Source: Lachnospiraceae bacterium | Lineage (GTDB): Bacteria; Bacillota; Clostridia; Lachnospirales; Lachnospiraceae | DNA length: 63,028 bases | Assembly: GCA_004558185.1 (NCBI GenBank) | Contig: SFDP01000006.1 | Coordinates: 1-63,028 of the forward strand | Reading direction: 5' to 3' | Shown: positions 1 through 7,029 of the stretch, one piece after another | Layout of the letters: the number at the start of each line of letters is the position of its first letter | Numbering within the stretch: position 1 is the first letter of the stretch | Translations under genes and position numbers: made by a program | The notes under the pieces: generated by a model | What the model was told of the DNA's origin: nothing | Seen by the model: the letters and a program-made list of their open reading frames with translations, nothing else | Database searches by the model: none

Positions 1-57
1 GATATAAAATGCTTTTACCTCATTAACCGCAGACTGTGACAGGTATTTCCACCTTAT

Positions 58-91
58 ATAATCTGCGGAAATCACCTGAGATAATCTGCGG
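58..91. repeat. Short direct repeat upstream of the PIN fragment
   Basis: An 11-base unit (ATAATCTGCGG) occurs at 58-68 and again at 81-91, with a partial inverse CCGCAG at 28-33. It lies just ahead of the broken toxin gene. Toxin-antitoxin promoters often carry such repeats as operators, so this could be a leftover operator, but that is inference and the repeat is short. Confidence 0.35.
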
Positions 92-129
92 TTTGACAAT
101 TAATAACTATATAAGGGAGCTGAGAGATA

Positions 130-285
130 ATGACAGAATTTAAGAAAGTATTTATTGATACAGCACCTATTATATATTATTTGCAAAATAGTGAATTATA
201 CTATGATAATATGAAAGCATTCTGGAAAGAATATAATGAGTGTGATTATGTTACTTCAGGCCGTGTTGCTAGTATTATTGAGTAA
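130..285 (+). pseudogene. Truncated PIN-domain (VapC-like) protein
   Basis: The reading frame starts at the ATG at 130, preceded by AAGGGAGC, and ends at a TAA after only 51 residues. The start has the typical PIN opening: a hydrophobic strand, then F-I-D-T with the first catalytic aspartate, then A-P-I-I-Y-Y-L. Complete PIN toxins are about 130-150 residues, so the other acidic residues of the active site are missing and no nuclease activity is expected. No antitoxin gene is visible in the 129 bases before it, though the window begins there. It is most likely the remnant of a toxin-antitoxin unit in this AT-rich accessory patch. An intact but unusual short protein cannot be excluded. Confidence 0.55.
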
Positions 286-320
286 TCTTTGATAGTGTCT
301 ACAAAAGCTAGATTTTATGG

Positions 321-351
321 GGCTTTCCGAGAAATCGGGAAGCCTTTTTTT
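321..351 (+). terminator. Intrinsic terminator after the PIN fragment
   Basis: GGCTTTCCGA and TCGGGAAGCC form a 10-pair stem (one G-T pair) around a GAAA tetraloop and are followed by seven T residues. This is a textbook factor-independent terminator and insulates the defence cassette from upstream transcription. Confidence 0.88.
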
Positions 352-361
352 CGTCTTAAAA

Positions 362-508
362 TATGTGGAAAGAATAGCGAAAAATAGAGCTGGCGGTGCC
401 AAGCTAGAAAAGTTTTGTTATTATGATCAAAAACTTGATAATTTGGATATAAAAAATGGTATTTTTAGATTAAAAGAAGTATATAATAGTCTATATAAAT
501 ATTTTTGA
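362..508 (+). pseudogene. Possible C-terminal gene fragment, unrecognised
   Basis: An open frame runs to a TGA at 506-508 and would end in ...YNSLYKYF. Its only ATG (317) lies inside the upstream terminator hairpin and has no ribosome site, so it is unlikely to be a gene in its present form. The composition is AT-rich and protein-like, which fits a decayed C-terminal piece. I do not recognise the family. Confidence 0.25.
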
Positions 509-525
509 GGATAATTAAATAAAAC

Positions 526-554
526 TGGACATTTTATCGGAATGGGTGTAGAAT
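526..554 (+). promoter_or_regulatory. Predicted sigma-A promoter of the ATPase/TOPRIM cassette
   Basis: TGGACA (526-531) and TAGAAT (549-554) are separated by 17 bases, about 75 bases ahead of the ATPase start and downstream of the terminator at 321-351. Each box has one mismatch to consensus. Confidence 0.5.
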
Positions 555-627
555 ATACATTACACAGAATGAAATTCACGGATAAAAACAGATAAAAAAT
601 ATTATTATTTAAAATGGGGTATCTGCT

Positions 628-2097
628 ATGAATGAAAAAAGTTTGGTTAGAATAGTGGAAACAGAATTAGAAAATTTCAAAAATGTGAATTATGGAGACA
701 TTAAATTTGTAAATTATTCAAATGCTGAATACCGAGCAGAATTAAAGGAATCGGATATTAATGGCATATATGGACAAAATGGCTCGGGTAAAACAGCTAT
801 TATTGAAGCTTTTGATATACTGCAACATATTATGAGTGGAAACACTATTTCTTATGATGAATATGAGGGTATGTTTAATGATAATAAGATGATGAAAATC
901 TCTACAGTATTCTATATCGAATGTGCGGAGAAAAAGTATAAAGCTAGATATGAGTTATTATTAAAACGGTATAAAGAGGAAAAGAAGATTCAAATTTTTT
1001 CGGAAAATATAATATATTGGCAAAAAGGCGGTTCATGGAAGAAAGAGAGAAATGTATCATTCTGCAATCCTTATTATGATACACAGTCTATTCTCGAAAA
1101 TACACCAACTCGTATTGTATCGAAAGATGAGAGTGCATTATCTAGAATTCGTTTCTTTAATTCAGTACAAAATCTTGCAGTATTTTGTGCACAAAAAAAT
1201 GTATCTTTGTATTTTAATGATATAATAAATAAATCATTGCAAGCTGAAAACCAAAATGAAGAAGAAATAGCATTTTCGGATGTGGTAAAGGCTTTATTTG
1301 ATTTTGCAAGAATGAGATTCCAAGTCGTAAAAGTAAACCAGTTAGGTGTTAATTATTCAAATGCTTTTATTCCTGTGAATGTTCATACTGAATCAGAAAA
1401 TGAGGTTATGCAAGGATGTATTCCATTGTTTATTAATGGTCGAGGTGATTTCCCAGAAGAGATTTTTAATAAGCTTGAGAAAATTGTTGCTGCTATCAAT
1501 ATCGCATTAAAGGCTATTATACCGAATTTATCAATTGAGCTTGTTAAAACAAACGAGGAAAAGAATAAAGACGGAATTAATATTGTCCAAGTAGAAGTCT
1601 ATTCAAATAGAGATGGAAAGAGATTCTTAACGAAATACGAATCTGAAGGCATTAAACGAATTATTTCCTTGTTAAATTATTTAATTTCTTTATATAATAA
1701 TCCGGGAGTATGTCTTGTTGTTGATGAGCTAGATGCTGGAATCTTTGAATATCTGTTAGGCGAATTAATAGGTGTTTTGGCAGAAGAGGCTAAAGGGCAG
1801 TTAATATTTACTTCACATAATTTACGTGTAATGGAGAAGTTGGATAAGAAGAATATTGTTTGTTCAACTATTAATCCAGATAATAGATATATTTCTCTTA
1901 AAGGAATAGAAAAGACGCATAATCGTAGAGATTTTTATATAAGGACTATTGTTTTAGGAGGTCAAAAAGAGAAACTTTATGACGATACAGACCTTCAAGA
2001 TATGGGCTATGCGTTTAGAAAAGCAGGTAATACGGAAGAAACTAATGTTCAAATTCCATTTTCAGCAGAGTTCATGGAATTATTAAAAAATAGCTAG
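628..2097 (+). CDS. AAA/ABC-type ATPase, candidate anti-phage defence sensor
   Basis: This 489-residue protein has the layout of the RecF/SMC-like AAA ATPases used in defence systems. A Walker A motif GQNGSGKT sits at residues 49-56. An ABC-signature-like ESEG is near 338, Walker B ends in Asp366-Glu367, and a switch histidine follows in TSHN near 397. The middle third is insertion sequence between the two halves of the head domain. There is no nuclease domain in the protein itself. The next gene overlaps its stop codon and encodes a TOPRIM-like protein, so the pair resembles two-gene systems such as AbiL/RloAB and PARIS (AriA/AriB), in which the ATPase senses infection and releases a TOPRIM effector. 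The exact family is not established here. The gene is markedly AT-rich compared with the core genes downstream, which suggests horizontal transfer. Confidence 0.75.
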   Translation: MNEKSLVRIVETELENFKNVNYGDIKFVNYSNAEYRAELKESDINGIYGQNGSGKTAIIEAFDILQHIMSGNTISYDEYEGMFNDNKMMKISTVFYIECAEKKYKARYELLLKRYKEEKKIQIFSENIIYWQKGGSWKKERNVSFCNPYYDTQSILENTPTRIVSKDESALSRIRFFNSVQNLAVFCAQKNVSLYFNDIINKSLQAENQNEEEIAFSDVVKALFDFARMRFQVVKVNQLGVNYSNAFIPVNVHTESENEVMQGCIPLFINGRGDFPEEIFNKLEKIVAAINIALKAIIPNLSIELVKTNEEKNKDGINIVQVEVYSNRDGKRFLTKYESEGIKRIISLLNYLISLYNNPGVCLVVDELDAGIFEYLLGELIGVLAEEAKGQLIFTSHNLRVMEKLDKKNIVCSTINPDNRYISLKGIEKTHNRRDFYIRTIVLGGQKEKLYDDTDLQDMGYAFRKAGNTEETNVQIPFSAEFMELLKNS

Positions 2098-2822
2098 TGG
2101 ATGGAGTAGTGTTCAAAGGAGATGATGCTTTAAGTATGGATAAAGCAGTTATTTTTATTGTTGAAGGAGCCACAGATAAAAGGGCTTTAGAAAATATATT
2201 TAAAAAGATATATAGATACAAAGATATCCATTTTGAGTTTACCTATGGTGATATTACTTCAGATGAAAATATTGACAAAGGTAATGTCGAAGAGGAGATT
2301 TATAAATTTGTCGATAAATATAGGAAGGATAAGAAACTAAAACTTAGTGATATTTGGCAAATAGTACAAATTTTTGATACGGATGGTGCGTATATTGATG
2401 ATTCGAATATTATACAAGGGGATAGCACGGAAATAGTATATTCAACGGAAAATATTTCTTGTAAAAATACACAAAAGGTAATAGACAGAAATAAGCATAA
2501 ACGAGAAATTATGGATTATCTTCTTACGTGTGATAACATTAAAGGAATACCGTACAGATGTTACTATTTATCCAGTAATTTAGATCATGCGCTATATAAC
2601 CAACTTAATCTGAGCGATGAGCTAAAATCACAATACTCGCAAGCGTTTTATGAACAATTCATGGGAAAAGAAACATTATTCATAAAGTTTCTTGATATGG
2701 AAGTTGTTAATGGAGTTCCAGAAAGTTTCCCAGCATCGTGGAGATACATACGAGAGGAATTGCATTCATTACAAAGACACACAAATTTGAATATCTATTT
2801 TAAGGAAAATCCTGTATTATAA
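2097..2822 (+). CDS. TOPRIM-like putative effector of the defence pair
   Basis: The GTG at 2097 overlaps the ATPase stop (TAGTG), giving 241 residues. An ATG at 2136 would give 228 residues and still keep the first strand of the fold. The motif IFIVEGATDK with Glu23 and the motif FDTDG with Asp94 and Asp96 match the Glu and Asp-x-Asp signatures of TOPRIM folds such as those in OLD, RloB and AriB proteins. A conserved-looking LSSNLDHALYN segment lies near residue 160. The likely role is a nuclease or RNase switched on by the ATPase. That is inferred from architecture and context, not shown. Translation is probably coupled to the ATPase. The pair is closed by the terminator at 2830. Confidence 0.65.
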   Translation: MDGVVFKGDDALSMDKAVIFIVEGATDKRALENIFKKIYRYKDIHFEFTYGDITSDENIDKGNVEEEIYKFVDKYRKDKKLKLSDIWQIVQIFDTDGAYIDDSNIIQGDSTEIVYSTENISCKNTQKVIDRNKHKREIMDYLLTCDNIKGIPYRCYYLSSNLDHALYNQLNLSDELKSQYSQAFYEQFMGKETLFIKFLDMEVVNGVPESFPASWRYIREELHSLQRHTNLNIYFKENPVL

Positions 2823-2829
2823 TTCAAAA

Positions 2830-2867
2830 CTCCAGTGAACACACATATTCACTGGAGCTATTTTTTT
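2830..2867. terminator. Bidirectional terminator between cassette and XRE regulator
   Basis: CTCCAGTGAA and TTCACTGGAG form a perfect 10-pair stem with an 8-base loop, followed on the plus strand by a run of seven T. On the minus strand the stem is followed by TTTTGAATT. It separates the convergent TOPRIM and XRE genes. The stop codon of the XRE gene lies in the T run. Confidence 0.85.
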
Positions 2868-3348
2868 ACCATCCTTTAATCTGTTTTACCTGTTCTGCCC
2901 TCTCGTCATCTTTATGATACTGCAGCTTAAATTGTATCGTTTCCACAACCTCTTTCCGGGCTTCATCATCTAACTGATAAAAAGAAGTGAGCAGATTGTC
3001 CACATCTGGCATACTGTTTTTGCCGAATAGGTGCATAAGAGGATAGAGGGAATATTTTAAGTATGTTTTTATTCTGCTTGAATCCAATGCACCATTCAAA
3101 CCATCCGAAAGGGTAGGATATATCTCTTCTTCTGTAATGGCTCCGGAGAACGGACTTGCGGAGCATATCTCATTCACATCAATCTCCAAGGCATTTGCCA
3201 GACGGAGAGCAAAGTCAAATCTGATGTTGGTATCCTTTTGGATAATAGTATAAAGTGTAGTGGCACTGATGCCGGTTTCTTTAGCAATCTTACGCACATT
3301 GGTACCTTTGTTATCAATGTGTTCTTTTAATTTCTTTCCATCGCCCAT
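2866..3348 (-). CDS. XRE-family helix-turn-helix regulator
   Basis: The start is placed at the ATG at 3348, because GGAGG lies six bases ahead of it. An in-frame ATG eight codons further upstream has no such site. The protein is 160 residues. The first 60 form a Cro/CI-type helix-turn-helix (RKIAKETGISATTLYTII followed by a second helix ending in LANALEID). The C-terminal 100 residues are unassigned and helix-rich. It runs towards the ATPase/TOPRIM pair and may regulate the accessory patch, itself, or an element now lost. No cognate operator could be proven, though an inverted repeat lies about 180 bases upstream. Confidence 0.8.
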   Translation of the reverse strand: MGDGKKLKEHIDNKGTNVRKIAKETGISATTLYTIIQKDTNIRFDFALRLANALEIDVNEICSASPFSGAITEEEIYPTLSDGLNGALDSSRIKTYLKYSLYPLMHLFGKNSMPDVDNLLTSFYQLDDEARKEVVETIQFKLQYHKDDERAEQVKQIKGW

Positions 3349-3528
3349 GAGCAACCTCCTATATTCATACATAAAAAAATACGAAAAACATAATTACAAT
3401 ATCCATATTAGCATATTTATGAATAATCCGGGGTGAAATCCATCACCTGTCCGGCGTATGGAAATCACTAATCCGTTTTGTTGGAAATTGCGTTTGCGTT
3501 AATAAGGAAATCGCTTTATCTATAAAAA

Positions 3529-3574
3529 CCTTATAATGAGGTCATGCACCAGTTGGTGTAAATTCATTATAAGG
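3529..3574. repeat. Nested inverted repeat
   Basis: CCTTATAATGA (3529-3539) is matched by TCATTATAAGG (3564-3574), an 11-base perfect inverted repeat. Inside it, CACC and GGTG (3547-3558) form a second small stem with nearly the same centre. There is no T run. It could be a structured 5' leader, an operator, or a recombination or replication site. Confidence 0.5.
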
Positions 3575-3625
3575 AGAAATCTAAGGGTATTTCCATATGT
3601 TTATTAGAAACGATTCGAAATCAGT

Positions 3626-3835
3626 TTGAAGTTTTCTGTATTCGTGTATTGCATGCAAAACGAGGCAAGGGACTGTTACAGGGAATTGGAGCGTATGAGC
3701 AAAAAAATGGTATTATTCAGTGAATTGACAGCAGAGCAGTTAGTGCCATATGCTTTCAGCATTGTCATGGCATCTGCCACCGGCACTGTACATGCTCTGA
3801 AGAATACCATATTTATTGATTGCTTTACGATATAA
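3626..3835 (+). CDS. Doubtful short ORF, unknown
   Basis: The frame encodes 69 residues. Its inner ATG at 3695 would start MSKKMVLFSELTAEQL and end in IFIDCF, which reads more like real protein than the first 20 residues do. No clear ribosome site precedes the first ATG. An overlapping frame from 3600 also looks protein-like before it stops. The whole may be a frameshifted remnant. I do not recognise the family and no function is offered. Confidence 0.25.
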   Translation: MKFSVFVYCMQNEARDCYRELERMSKKMVLFSELTAEQLVPYAFSIVMASATGTVHALKNTIFIDCFTI

Positions 3836-3984
3836 CTCAAGTGATACGGTGCAGCTAATTTAAAACCGTTGCACTAATTTGGAAAACACTGGTCATTTGA
3901 GAGGCTCTGTGATAAAGTAAAAAAAGATGTATCTGGAAGAAATCTTATTAACCAAGGATTTATCATATGCTATAAGGGACAAAA

Positions 3985-4031
3985 GTCAGTAATTGCTTCT
4001 GCTTGCAGGATAAGAGGTCTGACTTACTGAC
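3985..4031 (+). promoter_or_regulatory. Inverted repeat in the metH leader
   Basis: GTCAGTAA (3985-3992) and TTACTGAC (4024-4031) pair perfectly around a 31-base loop that itself contains GCTTCTGC and TTGCAGG. It ends about 20 bases before the metH ribosome site, so folding could affect translation. It does not show the conserved boxes of S-box or cobalamin riboswitches. Confidence 0.4.
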
Positions 4032-4066
4032 CCTTGCAGCATCATATTTCGGAATGGAGGAAATTT

Positions 4067-6490
4067 ATGAATAGACAAACATTCAGAGAACTGACTGAAA
4101 AAGGATTGCTTTTTTTAGATGGAGCAACAGGCTCCAATTTACAGATGCGGGGAATGCCAAACGGAGTATGTCCGGAGCTGTGGGTATTGGAGAATCCACA
4201 GATTCTGCTCGATTTACAAAGAGAATATGTGAAGGCAGGAACCAATATTCTTTATTCCTGTACCTTTGGCGGAAATCGAATAAAGTTAGCTGAATATGGA
4301 CTATATCAACGGCAGGAGGAAATCCTGAAGGGGCTGATTGCCATTTCCAAAGAGGCGGCAGATGGCAAAGCCTATGTTGCCGGTGACATTACCATGACCG
4401 GTGAGCAGCTTACTCCTATAGGGAAGATGGATTTTGAGGAGCTGGTAGAAATTTATAAGGAGCAGATCCGCTATATGGAGGCTGCCGGTGTGGACTTACT
4501 GGTGGTGGAAACGATGATGAGTCTCCAGGAAACCCGAGCGGCTGTAATTGCAGCAAAGGAGGTCAGTGAACTTCCGATTATGGTAACCATGACCTTCGAA
4601 GCCGATGGAAGAGCACTTTTTGGAACCGATGTCCTTACCGCAGCCATCGTTCTGGAGAGTCTGGGAGCTGATGCTTTTGGGATAAACTGTTCCACAGGAC
4701 CGGAGCAGATGCTGCCCTTATTTGAACAGATTAAGTCGGTGATTTCCATTCCCCTGATTGCCAAGCCCAATGCAGGGCTTCCCATGCTGAATGAAGAGGG
4801 CAATACGGTATACAATATGGGGCCGGAGGAATTTGCCGCAGAAACCGAAAAGCTTTGGGAGCAGGGGGCTGCCATTCTGGGCGGCTGCTGTGGAACGACA
4901 CCGGCACATATTGCTGCCTTAACTAAAAGGTTAAGCGGCAGAATGCCTGTAAAGCGGGAGGTGATCAGGAAGCGTGTTGTCACCTCGGAACGGCAGACCT
5001 TAGGCTTTGGTCTGGATGATCCTTTTCTGGTGGTAGGAGAGAGGATTAATCCTACCGGAAAGAAGAAGCTGCAGGAAGAGCTGAAAGCGGGAAAAATGGA
5101 TATGGTCACGGAATTTGCGCAGGCGCAGGAGGAAAAGGGCGCAGCAATTCTGGATGTGAATATGGGAATGAGTGGAATTGATGAAGAAGCACTGATGCTG
5201 AAGGCATTGGAAGAAATTTCCCAGGTTACCAATCTGCCCCTTTCCATCGACTCCAGCTATATTAACGTTTGTGAAGCCGCTCTTCGCCGTTATCCCGGCA
5301 GAGCCCTTTTGAATTCCATTTCTCTGGAGAAGGAGAAGGTTGAGAAGCTGCTGCCTGTAGCCAGAAAATATGGCGCCATGTTCGTCTTGCTGCCGCTTTC
5401 CGACAAAGGAATACCGGAAACCTTAGAGGAAAAAATAGCGATCATTGACGAACTGGTCAACAGAGCGCTGGCACTGGGCTTTACCAAAGAGGATATTGTG
5501 GTAGACGGGCTTGTGGTTACGGTAGGAGCCAATAAGCAAGGGGCTATAGAGGCATTGGAAACGATTCAATACTGCAAAGCAAATGGACTGGCGACCACCT
5601 GTGGTCTGTCCAACATCTCCTTCGGTCTGCCGGAACGGTCAATGATCAATGCCGGCTTTTTGACCATGGCTATTCAGGCAGGACTGACCATGGCCATTGC
5701 CAATCCCAGCCAGGACTTGCTGATGGCAGCGGCCTTTGCCAGCGATCTTTTACTGAATAAAGAAGACAGCGATGTTCGCTACATTGAAAAGATGGAAACC
5801 ATTTCCATCGGTACGGCCACCCCGAAGGAGGCTGCCAGAGGGGCTAATGAAGTCAAAGGAGATTCTCCCTTATATGAGCTGGTTCTGAAAGGAAAAAAGA
5901 ACCAGATTTCTGCCATAACCGAAGAACTTTTACAGGCCGGCAGAGATGCCAACGAGCTGCTGCAAAACAGCCTTCTTCCTGCAATTAACGAGGTGGGAGA
6001 TCTGTTTGATCAGGGGAAATACTTTCTTCCTCAGTTGATCAACAGTGCGGAGGCCATGAAGGCCTCTATTGCCGTACTGCAGCCTCATCTTCAAAAACAG
6101 GCAGAGGGAAAGGATATGCCCGCTGTGGTAATAGCTACGGTGGAGGGAGACATACACGACATCGGGAAAAATCTGGTTGTGTTAATGCTGAAAAACTACG
6201 GATTTACCGTATACGATCTGGGTAAGGATGTTCCAAAAGAAAAAATTGTTGCAGCGGCCATGGAAACAGGAGCTGCAGTTATCGGATTATCGGCACTGAT
6301 GACCACCACCATGCAGGAAATGAAGCAGGTGATCATTCACGCAAGAGAAAAGAAATGTGACGCTAAAATTATTATTGGCGGAGCAGTCATCACGGAAGAA
6401 TACCAGCACCAGATCGGTGCTGACGGATATGCCAAGGATGCGGCTGATACTGTGCGTGTAATTAAGACACTGCTCAATCTGAAGGATTAG
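4067..6490 (+). CDS. metH: Cobalamin-dependent methionine synthase, short form
   Basis: The ATG at 4067 follows GGAGG by six bases and gives 807 residues. The protein transfers the methyl group of 5-methyl-THF to homocysteine through cobalamin. In order it has the homocysteine/zinc domain (about 1-295, with zinc ligands Cys208, Cys274 and Cys275 in GINCSTGP and GGCCGTTP), the pterin-binding barrel (about 320-590), the cap, and the B12-binding domain whose DIHDIGKN motif carries the cobalt-ligating His697. The S-adenosylmethionine-binding reactivation domain of the roughly 1,200-residue E. coli enzyme is absent, as is common in anaerobic Clostridia. Oxidised cobalamin must then be rescued by another protein. 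The gene is followed at 32 bases by a small membrane protein. Confidence 0.93.
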   Translation: MNRQTFRELTEKGLLFLDGATGSNLQMRGMPNGVCPELWVLENPQILLDLQREYVKAGTNILYSCTFGGNRIKLAEYGLYQRQEEILKGLIAISKEAADGKAYVAGDITMTGEQLTPIGKMDFEELVEIYKEQIRYMEAAGVDLLVVETMMSLQETRAAVIAAKEVSELPIMVTMTFEADGRALFGTDVLTAAIVLESLGADAFGINCSTGPEQMLPLFEQIKSVISIPLIAKPNAGLPMLNEEGNTVYNMGPEEFAAETEKLWEQGAAILGGCCGTTPAHIAALTKRLSGRMPVKREVIRKRVVTSERQTLGFGLDDPFLVVGERINPTGKKKLQEELKAGKMDMVTEFAQAQEEKGAAILDVNMGMSGIDEEALMLKALEEISQVTNLPLSIDSSYINVCEAALRRYPGRALLNSISLEKEKVEKLLPVARKYGAMFVLLPLSDKGIPETLEEKIAIIDELVNRALALGFTKEDIVVDGLVVTVGANKQGAIEALETIQYCKANGLATTCGLSNISFGLPERSMINAGFLTMAIQAGLTMAIANPSQDLLMAAAFASDLLLNKEDSDVRYIEKMETISIGTATPKEAARGANEVKGDSPLYELVLKGKKNQISAITEELLQAGRDANELLQNSLLPAINEVGDLFDQGKYFLPQLINSAEAMKASIAVLQPHLQKQAEGKDMPAVVIATVEGDIHDIGKNLVVLMLKNYGFTVYDLGKDVPKEKIVAAAMETGAAVIGLSALMTTTMQEMKQVIIHAREKKCDAKIIIGGAVITEEYQHQIGADGYAKDAADTVRVIKTLLNLKD

Positions 6491-6521
6491 CTGCCAGATT
6501 TTTCGGAAAGGAAGGTGCATT

Positions 6522-6920
6522 ATGGAAGAATTGGGAGTAAAGGAATTGATCAGGGAGCTTAAGGAGGAAAGCAGCCAGGAGCGTAATCAATTAAGAAAGC
6601 AGATCAATATGATGAGGGTTCTTATGTTTGCCATGGCAGGAGTGATCTGTATTTTGATTGTTACGCTGGCTACATTGGTACCCCAGATAAGCACCACGCT
6701 GGACACGGCCAATCGTGCGCTGGAGGATATTTCCTATACAGCCTCAAGGGTAAATGAAGTATTTGCTTCAGTAGAAACCCTGGTAGAGGACAGCAGCACC
6801 GGAGTTACTGAAGCCATTGAAAAGCTGAACAGCATTAATTTTGAGGGATTGAATCAATCCATTGAAGACTTGGGCAAGGTGGTCTCTCCATTGTCGGAAT
6901 TTTTTTCCCGCTTCCGTTAG
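6522..6920 (+). CDS. Small single-pass membrane protein, unknown
   Basis: This 132-residue protein starts 31 bases after metH behind GGAAAGGAAGG. A charged N-terminal helix (1-30) precedes one transmembrane segment (about 31-54, LMFAMAGVICILIVTLATLV). A helical, Ser/Thr- and Glu-rich tail of about 75 residues follows and is probably extracytoplasmic. I do not recognise a named family. It could be co-transcribed with metH, but nothing in the sequence links it to methionine metabolism. Confidence 0.7.
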   Translation: MEELGVKELIRELKEESSQERNQLRKQINMMRVLMFAMAGVICILIVTLATLVPQISTTLDTANRALEDISYTASRVNEVFASVETLVEDSSTGVTEAIEKLNSINFEGLNQSIEDLGKVVSPLSEFFSRFR

Positions 6921-7029
6921 TGTACCAACGTCTTAATTCAGTTGATTGGTAAACAGATATATCAGTTGTTTTTCTTACTTTAGTGTGTTAAAATACATAT
7001 ATTTATTTTCTAAAAGGGAGGCAAATTTT

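Larger units (their letters stand above)
3349..4066. other. Long spacer between XRE gene and metH
   Basis: These 718 bases hold no gene I can support well. They contain a nested inverted repeat at 3529-3574, one doubtful short ORF at 3626-3835, an imperfect 16-base direct repeat (3846-3861 and 3865-3880), and an inverted repeat just ahead of metH (3985-4031). The stretch reads like decayed mobile or accessory DNA at the edge of an island, but no integrase or transposase remains. Confidence 0.5.

Noticed and set aside
317..508. 63-codon frame as a functional gene
   Set aside because: Its only ATG is inside the terminator hairpin and has no ribosome site. It is kept only as a possible remnant.
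3840..4066. SAM or cobalamin riboswitch upstream of metH
   Set aside because: Conserved boxes of these classes are not visible. Only an unassigned inverted repeat is present.
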